From contig CAMWLA010000002.1 of NCBI GenBank assembly GCA_947174975.1, positions 1 through 34,819 on the forward strand: a stretch of DNA of 34,819 nucleotides, given 5' to 3'. The translations under genes and the position numbers were made by a program. The notes beneath the pieces are model-generated. The model was not told the origin of the DNA and searched no databases. It saw only the letters and a program-made list of their open reading frames with translations. Below, piece by piece: positions 10,801 through 16,971 of this stretch. The stretch is from an uncultured Clostridia bacterium (GTDB taxonomy: Bacteria; Bacillota; Clostridia; Christensenellales; Borkfalkiaceae). Positions within the stretch are counted from its first letter, which is position 1. The number at the start of each line of letters is the position of its first letter.

Positions 10801-13800
10801 ACAAAACCCGGCACGAGCGATCCTACGATTGATATCTGGAACAATATCGTAATTACCTATTACAGCACCGTAAATAAATTCAGACCCATTTCGGCTCCTA
10901 CCGACCCCGGACACTATATCGTTAAACTTCAGTTTAAGAATCTGCCCGACGACGGTAACTCTTACGAGCTGGCAATGACCGAATTCTATTTTGACATTGT
11001 AAAAGGTACGATAGACCCCGACACTTATTACTGGCGCTATACGCACACGGATAAGGACGGTAAGTCGTACGAAGCAAGATACGACTTCGTCAATGAAGCT
11101 TGGTATATTCACCATACCAGCGATTCTATTGACAACGGCGACGGAACTTGGTCAGATCCCGCCGGTTTGCCGGTTCCCGAAATCGGACAGCAGATCACTG
11201 AATTCGTGTTCGATTCAAGGACTCATACCGTTGAACTGTTCAGCGAAAACACGTCGATACTCGACGCCCGCACAAAGGGCGCAAACGGTACGCGTGCGGG
11301 TGATTACAAATCTACCGTTTCGTTCAGCTACAACGGCAAGCTGTGGAATGCGCCTTCTATCCCCACAACCTTCGAGTGGACTATTGAAAAAGCAACTATT
11401 TCACTTGCAGACGTTAAGTGGACGGATTCAACAGGGTTCGTTTACACCGTAAGCGGTGGAGAAGTTAAGACATTTACTATGACGGTTACGGGAATAGATC
11501 CCTTACTGTTAAGCTTTATCAGCTACGTAACCAAGGACGCAAGCGGCGAAGTAGTCAAGGATTCTGACGGAAAGCCTACAAACACGCTGTCAAATGCGGG
11601 TTCGTATACTACCGAATTAATTATCGACGAAGGCTTCGATGCGGCAAATCCCGACTATAAGCTCGGCGACGATTGGCCCGCAAGCGTTCTCAACCCCATG
11701 CCTTGGACGATTGCAAGGCGCGAAATAGTAGTTCCTTCCGGTAACGGAAAGTGGACGGAGTTCGACGGCAATCAGCACGATTTGCTTGAAGCTATCACGA
11801 TCGACGACGACTGGGCTGAATACTTCACGTTTACAATCAACTACAAAGATTTCACCACGACATCTTCCGTTGATTACTTCCCCTTGGGAGTTAAGGAGTT
11901 CGGCAACAAGTACTTCGCAAGCCATGCGGGCGATTACGAATTCACGTTTAAGCTCATTGAAACGTGGAATGCAAGCAACGAAAACGTTGTATGGAAAACG
12001 CACAACGGATTTACGTTCGTTTATACCCAGGACGATCAAGACAGCTTGCTTACGATAAATAAAGCAACTATGTCGTTAACGTCATGGAACCAGAACGACG
12101 AGTCTTCAACGGCTAATTTAACCGGAACTTACGCGTTCGATTACAACCAGTTCGTTGATTACAAGTACTATCTCAACGGCACGGGCTTTGCGGCTCCCGC
12201 AATCGACCCGACAGAGGCAAATCTCACACCCGTTGAACTGATTGACGTTCTTTCAATCGTTACTGATACCGAATTCGTTATCGAAGTATTTGTAAGAGAT
12301 ACCTTTGCCAAGGATATCGAGCTTGACAACGCCGGCACGAATGCGGTAAGACTTGCGTTCCTTATGCAAGCGCCTTCCACGCTGATGGCAGACCAGCAAA
12401 TCGTTCCTAAATATCCTTATATCAAAGGTTACGTTTCGGACGGTTCTGAAACTATCTTCACCGATAGCGACTGGAAGCAGATGTTTATCGCAGACGGACG
12501 CTTCGGCGACGTTACGGATATGGACGCTTGGTACGAGGATCTTCAGTTAAACGATCCCGAGAAGCTTGCAACTTATAAGTCACAGATACGCGTAAGCGTA
12601 ACCTACGACGGCGCGCCCGTTACGTTCCTTATCAACGATTGGGAAGACGGCGTAAAATATAATGGCCATCTCAATATCTGGCAAGGCAATCTCACGCAGA
12701 ACGCCGCAGGTGATTATTCGGTAACCTTAATGTTCATTAAGGATGTTACAAATCCCCGCTGCTGGAGCGCGGTGGACAATGACGGCGACGGCGTGGCGGA
12801 CGATATCGACCGTTCACCCTTAACGCTCAGTTTCAGAATTTCCTTCCGTGTTATTGACCCTCACGAAAAAGAAATTCTGGCTAACTTGCCTACTTATACT
12901 GGCAGCCAGATAGATATCTTGCAGTACGCACTCGGTGAAGCGGCATACGACGAGTGGATAGCACAATACGGCAAGTACTTCGAGATCGTAGGATCGAAGG
13001 GTACCGACGCCGGAAGCTATACTCTCCAGCTTAAAATCAAGGAAGAGTATATCAGCACTATTCACTGGGCTAACGACACGCCTAACGGACAGCCGGGAAC
13101 CTATACGATAAAGTGGAAGATAAAGCCCATTTACGTAGTTGACCCGCTGGCTCTGAGAGGTAAAACCTCATCCGTCGTATACAGCGGCGATGAGCATTTC
13201 GTATACGAGACCTTGGGCTACGAAAACGGAGATGATGCAACTAAAGATATTGCAGGACTTAAACAGTACGTCAATATCGTAGGAGCTTCGGGCGTCGACG
13301 CGGGCGATTATACCGCATACTTCACGCTCCTCAACGATAACTACGCGTGGTGGAACCCCACCAACAACGAGGAATCGTCCGATAAGGATCCCAAGAGAAA
13401 GATAGAGTGGAAGATCACTCCTAAACCTCTTGATATGAGCAAGGTTAAGTGGGATTATACCGGTCCTTACCAATACTCGATTGACGCCAACGGCGATCCT
13501 ACCGAGTACGAGGTAAAACTTACGGATATACCCGAAGAACTGAACGACTTCATATCCTACCTTACCGACGAGAATACCGTAAATACGCGTACGTCAATGG
13601 GTAAATACAGAACGGTAGTTTACCTCTTCGAAAACGACGTAAGACAGAGTGCAAACTACTCTTTGGTAAACATACCTAACCAGTTCCGTCTTGATTATCC
13701 CGATCCCGCGGGCTTCGGCTTCGCTTCGATTCAATGGGAGATTATTCCTCACAGATTTACTATCCCCACGGATATAACCGTTGATTTCAGCGGTACTCTC

Positions 13801-16680
13801 CGCGATATAGTAGAGGATGAAACTCTGTTCGGCTTCGAAGACGGATGGGAGAATTACCTCGAAGTAGGTATTCTGTATAAGGAATACGGCACGGACGACG
13901 ACAAGTACGCTTCGTACTACGAAATAGCAAGTGTTGACGAAGCGCTTGACTACTCGATGTTCAACGTTCTGTATGCAGGCGATTATAAAGTTACGTTCAC
14001 TATTAAGAGCGAACTTAACGCAACCGAAGAATGCATTGTTTGGTATGACGGCAACAACCATACCGGCGATCAGACGGCAGTTCTTACGGTTAAACCTAAG
14101 GAAATCAAGATAACCGGTTGGGCTCCCGTAATGGACGGCGACGGAGTTACGCAGCTTACGGCAACGATTACTTCCGCAGATTTCGATGCGATGACGCAGG
14201 AATCGAAAGATCTGTTCACTTACGTCGTACGCGATAAGGATACGGGCGAAGTAATAGAGGATTTGGCTGAAGTCAAGGCAAGAGGAAACGGTATCTACTA
14301 TACCGTTGAGTTCAAGCTCATAGACGGCGACAGCTATGCTGCAAAGTGCGGTTTCGAACTCGTTTGGGAAACCAATGTTAATAATCCTTACGAATTCATT
14401 AACGAGAACTACGGTTCACAGCCCGTAATCTGGATTCCTATGCCTAAGCTGGTTACCACCGCAAGCGATACTTACGACGGTAAACCTAAGGTATACACTA
14501 TTGTAAATTCGGAAGCTTACGAGCTTACGGCTGATATGAAGACGGCTTTGGACGGCTACGGCGTAGACGTTTCGGCGTTCGATAACCTTATCCAGGCAAT
14601 CGGCAAAAACGCGGGTCTTGTAAATCTTGAAGACGGCGTTGTGACGATTACTAAGGCCGGCGACTTCGAAATTATGTTCCGTGCTTTGGCTAACGTAAAT
14701 ATTTCGTGGTTCGACCCGGATGATTATGAGGTTGACGCAGCTACCGGTAAGCTTTGCTACAAGGGCGGCTCGGCACTGTCCGATACTGAAATTGCAACCA
14801 AGAAACTTATCAACAGAAGTGCGCAAAGCGTTGACTTAACCATCAAGAAGGCAAGCGTTGATTACATTACTCCCGAAATGCTCGAACAGTACGCGGCGAT
14901 GATTCCCGACCTCGAGTACACCGGCAAGGAATATAATCTTAAAACGCTTGAAGATACGAAGCCTCTGTTTGATCTGTTAGACCGCACTTACGGCAAATTG
15001 ATTACTTTCGAAGGCTTCACGGCTACCGACGCGGGCGAGCATATTCTTAAAATTTCGCTTACCGACCCGACGAGCAGCTATTGGAACCTCAAAGCTAAGG
15101 AAACGATTATCGTTAACGATAAAAACTATTCGGGTTACGACTCATCGTTCCAGCTTAAATACGTCAAGATTGACGGCAAGTGGGATGTAAGATACGTCGA
15201 TGCAGACGGCAACGAGTACAATAACGGCGATTATAAGGTTGAAAAAGTTTACAAGATGATTAAGCTTATAGACTCTTACGTAGCTTTGGACGGATTGCTT
15301 GACGACGACGGCAAACCTCTTGAAGATGGCAAGTACGAAGTTGACGAAAACGGCGTTGCCGTAAGGTACGCTTTAATTGCCGGCAACTACGTTGCAAGCA
15401 ATGACGGCACTTATATTGCCAAGTTAAAGCTGAGAGCGGACGGCTCCGTTGCTGAAATGCCCGAGCTTGACGCAGAAGGCAGAACGGCTATCGATGTCGA
15501 AAAGACGCTCGTTAAGGTAACGCGTACCAAGACGAGTACGGATCCTTACGAAATCACCTGGCGTATAACCACTTCGACTTTGGCTGCTCCTACCGTAAAC
15601 GAAGATATCGTTCTCCGTTTCAACGGCGCAGAACAGCGCGTAGAATCTGTTCTTAAGGGCTTCAATGCAACCTATATGGAAATCATTGAAGGCGGAGTCG
15701 GTAAAGATGCGGACACGTATACCGCAAAGATCGGCATTAAGGACGACAACTACGTATGGCGCGACGGCAGCGAATTCGTATACGTAACTTGGAAAATCGA
15801 AAAAGCGATAATCGACTGGACGGGAGTTACTTGGAAGTTCACCGACGGCACCAAAGATTATAAGAACGGTGCGGGAATGGTTTATACCCGCGTAAACGGT
15901 AAGGCTACTGTTTACTGGGTAGAGCTTGCAAATCTTCCTCAAGCACTTCAAGGCTCGATTAAGTACACGACGAACGGTGTTCCCGGTGCTTACGCGGGTA
16001 GAGATGCGGGTAAATACGTGACGATGTTCGACGTCGATAAGAAAGATAAGAACTTCGAAAATCTTACTATTCCCGAGTCGCTTGCTTCGATTGAATGGAG
16101 CATTCAGCGCAGAGAAATCAGCGTACCCGAGCTCGGCTCAACCCAGTTCATCTTCGATGACGGCACACACGACTTGTTCTCGATGTTAAAGCTCCCCGAT
16201 AACTGGGAAGAGTACATCGATATCAACGTTCTGTACGCAAGCAACTTCATTACGTTCGTTACGTACGGCGGACACAACGGTAATCCTTACGAGGCTTACG
16301 GCGCCGGTGCTTACAAGTTTGTCGTTTCCTTCAAGGACGGCATCAACGTAAACAAGAATAACCCCAGCGTTATTTGGGCGAAATCTTCGTCAGGCGAACT
16401 GCTTCCTACAGTTCCGGTAAACGAAGCAACCAAGCTTCTCAAAAATGATACTACCGAAGCGGTTAAGGAGCTTGCAAAAGCACCCGCTAAGAAGGTGGTT
16501 GCTGCGGAAGAGGTTGCTATCGAAACGGTAACCGTTGAGGAAACCAAAACCGTACCTGCGGTACGTCCCCATGCGGAAGCACCCGCTACGGTTACGGAAA
16601 TCCAGCGTGTTTGCGATAGGATCAAGAGATTGGTCTGCTGTACCGAAAGCCAGTTGAAAGATTTCAGAAAGCAGTACTGA
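1816..16680 (+). CDS. Giant secreted surface protein 1 (about 4954 aa): signal peptide, N-terminal domain, about 36 bacterial-Ig-like (MBG/YDG-type) modules, Pro/Val/Glu-rich linker, conserved C-terminal motif VCDRIKRL...QLKDFRK
   Basis: ORF track start 1750 revised to ATG 1816: GGGAG Shine-Dalgarno at 1805-1809; translation MKITGTKKLLILFFALTCLLASALGVV...GVAYA|ET is a signal peptide; the predicted TSS lies near or after 1750. Repeating motif AGTY.V...L...NY.W.DG....F.I......P. Family assignment is by motif recognition, not by a profile search. Confidence 0.9.
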   Translation: MKITGTKKLLILFFALTCLLASALGVVITRSSASKGVAYAETAVSAPDVEEVTEEIAELEAEEASKEDTFFEEEYDARYDEDVIRKVAELLGRKYEAINLYCHANEIDARELLALLLEDEAKKAAEPAEPSFSVYVGHETTGEEYVSPEGTSNYSEDEAWPPFEEEEKTNADAIISDLIDFQIAYTDGEITLPEGSEDNDWYIAPDDLTTYATTYYFMGYNFSTAASQMGWSFSSTQLRNARTIHHPETADRLGGNWSSLYWQYDLELAPGETYTITRPSANVTYNTGAAYGANDHWAYVLSYGWRSEPSCKYVIDGDAPSGTVFYVGSTISNNGNDNNQYYGWQAYYSWYAADANRTYRNGVADNNGAFNNYATRCAKQISFKFVVKRTAPVAPELVDDTATNGGAVNLSTKTKTAYYEGSPVVITMSHDFGAGIIGYTYDDTVTLKSRSQHGMDNGGTASPTSQLNGKNIEFQCSTAGTHVIKIKLLQPTVTQISWPSVNNTPNSMTAGTMVPTRMNWKDSSGNAMSVTEISFTLKIELQSTTKPTMVRDDGVDGYGQTKTVNYTGGEQKISFRNADPDFVGWSSNGLVQDSWDPTTKVLVLKQTERGTYTINLYLKNPAGVVWDGDGSTDTLQFNFFIKEMLIERPTMVGSTSYNKTVKYSGGEQYLKVAPADVDQLVIIAAGIKYDPADEDGDGVNETIVFKMTDAGTVYIKLSPAEGYIWSDKKSDTITFTFTIEAVEVSVPKLLGGGTTKTVTFNPEKDWAAELVILDIPRDAIAVTTALQFNRDADWLPKDVYNGTVAIEDMASQGYTEYDYDVLKLYASNANTYPVQFSLTSTNYRWPDGAKVPTFYLTINRYALQTPKISDYEYTNNRDKIEGSTKTIYYNTDSTSGNYTDNADKYFKLYAGGFTSNKQVTIRYSMEGLREEWPDETAPNLTLWGTTLGGASGPAGNYIIYITPTSNYIWDTGNDDMYTFKFVITPIYRDQLRMYVQQGAGSAWVVDGGDRTGSADYDGTEKFFRIGTPDSASQFFYDSEATYQLVNQAHEPTSSFGGFTMGVKNDYPDLDGKKPSVLMCSAIEAGVYIVRLQLRNTNYAWRDGSGVDIFYTFTIKAQSIKDPIILPQECSGHDLKTYDTYIHCGYNGFAAQLVIGLSDVKNSNGESIVKVFTNASGTDVDEDGNDALKLLSWGEGTQEDIGRLILSAVVVGDHKVLLMIEDTNFRWETDCEYYEFELRIDYAEVDDVVFNYGLPDDMTEIGGNGERWEEEFNPEASHFITVTRSSDEFKGTAFNSQFRVEVSCVDSAYAERQIITNDDNFVIEFYDANIYYISIYLTSNYRWRSNHRSDTAVQLTFQLYAKFVALPQIADNEANASVNNSTRTKTVTYDTGKSQNITLIFGNDYKAYAVDESQIQPLGALKQDKTVVISQSKMVRYTAVNAGSYVLALTLSNTNNYAWASGDDTVFYTLKIEQRAIPVPDAFYIDADDLNKLHEDYADIKSGVKGEQILEVAGEYKKEVIYDADLNYIYLFGYAIENKEVTVEVTPLNPDNVNGKDQGYVSVGGETKGYYVFAKTVNVYTISVKFNLNTEFGKPNCHWAGVSAGIDTDPRDYILVITKKGLDLPEIVGAPQAWTDNKISKHFTYDGAATGPSIDVTNCLSSTDSRPFMHYDYDTSRTGYTLDNSTHILTFSILKTANVGVDYTLTISLDEANEYWNTGVPGDMSDVDDKYVSIIIDKKEINKPTVVDTGDGVVGKVVYDDQNLPDILWKSVIYNASVWTDELRVTGFDSKWMTWKPSDFATTREDTNGDLLLSTTRSDVGTYSVIVTLRDTTNFKWASTADDSDDRLLSLIVEPKKIAKPSIVISDSSLDPTDGTITSSAGNTTYDTATSIYIRDYVNTTNLNDPKGVVQKIVIENFLFNDPDGTMKVTTVSTDKFSDSEDDTTNELLIYKAVNAGTYKLKFSLTGNVAWDDGTGTDDYFITLTISKREYKPLTIDDPGALLPIPEITVSADGLTKTLTYNFKAQQMVINDYDVNIMKWDGTTPDPTTGKALEDKGTAVVGTMTTYTFEATDAGTYTATFSLRNFRNECWTGITDSNITFTFKIEKLAIAIPEIDTSVDFLLNGETATNTEFKVTYDTLRHSVLALNVLDENYMTFAMGGDYNDTVSDTFQVSDRVDRSFTGTDPGPYTYNSVSQVFGTTKRDGEFQNTSITTGSDVDRVNFILLQATEPGTYDVVFTLVDTLNIEWDDSTVANKKVTFKIEKVKLTSPTYKVGAANSQTYEGKPLKFYVANANNNVATLGAVPAFYYETASYSCTTEQSNKIELVSWYGSELIVQATNYGTYEVKVYRNTKYVDWTDITTPVKTFTFYITQAEIVPEITYGDAIFATGVGGPIGTSDSYTNGLLATGGTAWAKSRTVTATVKLPKLSVKAATGELDVDGLQIEIYYFNTGKPTQKLHSDSTKLVFAPPSDIIDATTISGLVAGDPTDGIKVSTADPNWSIELTAANEYNLYYKYQIIADADPTFNNGDGTLKKGTYKICVEQNNVSNSYTVRKVDKPFTIEADPAPFSTSNTEVNIIWEVYKASAPTTVHATYVLAGATYTNWYKTGAAGEMMPTDAIELPYLENDSYFFKVNFDATGLQGPNTLILPATNFMDALDRWEVKWDGVYGGTSSARYASKIGTTPTPYEVSITLKAKDPDAFSFTDTTFKFFYHITPILYDLKGIEWDYDGTPFVYDGTAHTVKLKNLPAGLSVASYDVTGHDRNVQIYAKSVADHGTGEYYETHVEFTTSNKNYVIPVEGDNATYTDTSPAGSGFEWYVRWEIEKATINVVWDNKLNEDGTSSAYIPRLKYDSNKVNYTYFMDDGSGSVNHTNWPAVTSFAHSGTVDFKVVATLKTNADDPALDYDNNYKFDTDNFLIFPLGPSMQISVDLFVGNIKDDGTPDIPSFKQITFGDTPDEATNVNTVIYNEKPFEIYLQPEGTTDTTGVATALNGVPTKPGTSDPTIDIWNNIVITYYSTVNKFRPISAPTDPGHYIVKLQFKNLPDDGNSYELAMTEFYFDIVKGTIDPDTYYWRYTHTDKDGKSYEARYDFVNEAWYIHHTSDSIDNGDGTWSDPAGLPVPEIGQQITEFVFDSRTHTVELFSENTSILDARTKGANGTRAGDYKSTVSFSYNGKLWNAPSIPTTFEWTIEKATISLADVKWTDSTGFVYTVSGGEVKTFTMTVTGIDPLLLSFISYVTKDASGEVVKDSDGKPTNTLSNAGSYTTELIIDEGFDAANPDYKLGDDWPASVLNPMPWTIARREIVVPSGNGKWTEFDGNQHDLLEAITIDDDWAEYFTFTINYKDFTTTSSVDYFPLGVKEFGNKYFASHAGDYEFTFKLIETWNASNENVVWKTHNGFTFVYTQDDQDSLLTINKATMSLTSWNQNDESSTANLTGTYAFDYNQFVDYKYYLNGTGFAAPAIDPTEANLTPVELIDVLSIVTDTEFVIEVFVRDTFAKDIELDNAGTNAVRLAFLMQAPSTLMADQQIVPKYPYIKGYVSDGSETIFTDSDWKQMFIADGRFGDVTDMDAWYEDLQLNDPEKLATYKSQIRVSVTYDGAPVTFLINDWEDGVKYNGHLNIWQGNLTQNAAGDYSVTLMFIKDVTNPRCWSAVDNDGDGVADDIDRSPLTLSFRISFRVIDPHEKEILANLPTYTGSQIDILQYALGEAAYDEWIAQYGKYFEIVGSKGTDAGSYTLQLKIKEEYISTIHWANDTPNGQPGTYTIKWKIKPIYVVDPLALRGKTSSVVYSGDEHFVYETLGYENGDDATKDIAGLKQYVNIVGASGVDAGDYTAYFTLLNDNYAWWNPTNNEESSDKDPKRKIEWKITPKPLDMSKVKWDYTGPYQYSIDANGDPTEYEVKLTDIPEELNDFISYLTDENTVNTRTSMGKYRTVVYLFENDVRQSANYSLVNIPNQFRLDYPDPAGFGFASIQWEIIPHRFTIPTDITVDFSGTLRDIVEDETLFGFEDGWENYLEVGILYKEYGTDDDKYASYYEIASVDEALDYSMFNVLYAGDYKVTFTIKSELNATEECIVWYDGNNHTGDQTAVLTVKPKEIKITGWAPVMDGDGVTQLTATITSADFDAMTQESKDLFTYVVRDKDTGEVIEDLAEVKARGNGIYYTVEFKLIDGDSYAAKCGFELVWETNVNNPYEFINENYGSQPVIWIPMPKLVTTASDTYDGKPKVYTIVNSEAYELTADMKTALDGYGVDVSAFDNLIQAIGKNAGLVNLEDGVVTITKAGDFEIMFRALANVNISWFDPDDYEVDAATGKLCYKGGSALSDTEIATKKLINRSAQSVDLTIKKASVDYITPEMLEQYAAMIPDLEYTGKEYNLKTLEDTKPLFDLLDRTYGKLITFEGFTATDAGEHILKISLTDPTSSYWNLKAKETIIVNDKNYSGYDSSFQLKYVKIDGKWDVRYVDADGNEYNNGDYKVEKVYKMIKLIDSYVALDGLLDDDGKPLEDGKYEVDENGVAVRYALIAGNYVASNDGTYIAKLKLRADGSVAEMPELDAEGRTAIDVEKTLVKVTRTKTSTDPYEITWRITTSTLAAPTVNEDIVLRFNGAEQRVESVLKGFNATYMEIIEGGVGKDADTYTAKIGIKDDNYVWRDGSEFVYVTWKIEKAIIDWTGVTWKFTDGTKDYKNGAGMVYTRVNGKATVYWVELANLPQALQGSIKYTTNGVPGAYAGRDAGKYVTMFDVDKKDKNFENLTIPESLASIEWSIQRREISVPELGSTQFIFDDGTHDLFSMLKLPDNWEEYIDINVLYASNFITFVTYGGHNGNPYEAYGAGAYKFVVSFKDGINVNKNNPSVIWAKSSSGELLPTVPVNEATKLLKNDTTEAVKELAKAPAKKVVAAEEVAIETVTVEETKTVPAVRPHAEAPATVTEIQRVCDRIKRLVCCTESQLKDFRKQY

Positions 16681-16714
16681 GAATTCTTGAAAAAGTTAAT
16701 ACTGTAACACTTAA

Positions 16715-16742
16715 TAAGGTGTCGGCAAAAGCCGACACCTTA
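16715..16742 (+). terminator. Rho-independent terminator of giant gene 1
   Basis: TAAGGTGTCGGC-AAAA-GCCGACACCTTA perfect 12-bp stem followed by ATTCTTTTTTTAT. Confidence 0.95.
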
Positions 16743-16762
16743 ATTCTTTTTTTATGATAAAA

Positions 16763-16782
16763 AAACCGCAAGTTTGCGGTTT
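16763..16782. terminator. Second hairpin, possibly a terminator acting from the opposite strand
   Basis: AAACCGCAA-gt-TTGCGGTTT inverted repeat preceded by an A-run (T-run on the minus strand). No minus-strand gene needing it is evident. Confidence 0.45.
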
Positions 16783-16802
16783 GAATATAATAATATAGAA
16801 AA

Positions 16803-16861
16803 AGATGGCAAAAAAGCAGAAAAAAGGCAGTAAGAATTAGGTCGAAAAAGGTAAAAAAGCA
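16803..16861 (+). repeat. Phased A-tract region upstream of promoter 2
   Basis: agatggcaaaaaagcagaaaaaaggcag...gtcgaaaaaggtaaaaaagc; A-tracts at near-helical spacing, counterpart of 1624-1664. Confidence 0.65.
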
Positions 16862-16870
16862 AATATTATG

Positions 16871-16899
16871 TTGACAGAATAAATTGTTTATGTTACAAT
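16871..16899 (+). promoter_or_regulatory. Sigma-A/70-type promoter for the giant gene 2 - anchor gene operon
   Basis: TTGACA (16871-16876), 17-nt spacer, TACAAT (16894-16899). Homologous to 1715-1744. Confidence 0.8.
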
Positions 16900-16971
16900 A
16901 ATGGATGCTAAAAAGGAAATTGGGTCTTTGTACCCTAAATCAGAAAAAAACTATTATTTTTGGAGTACGTT

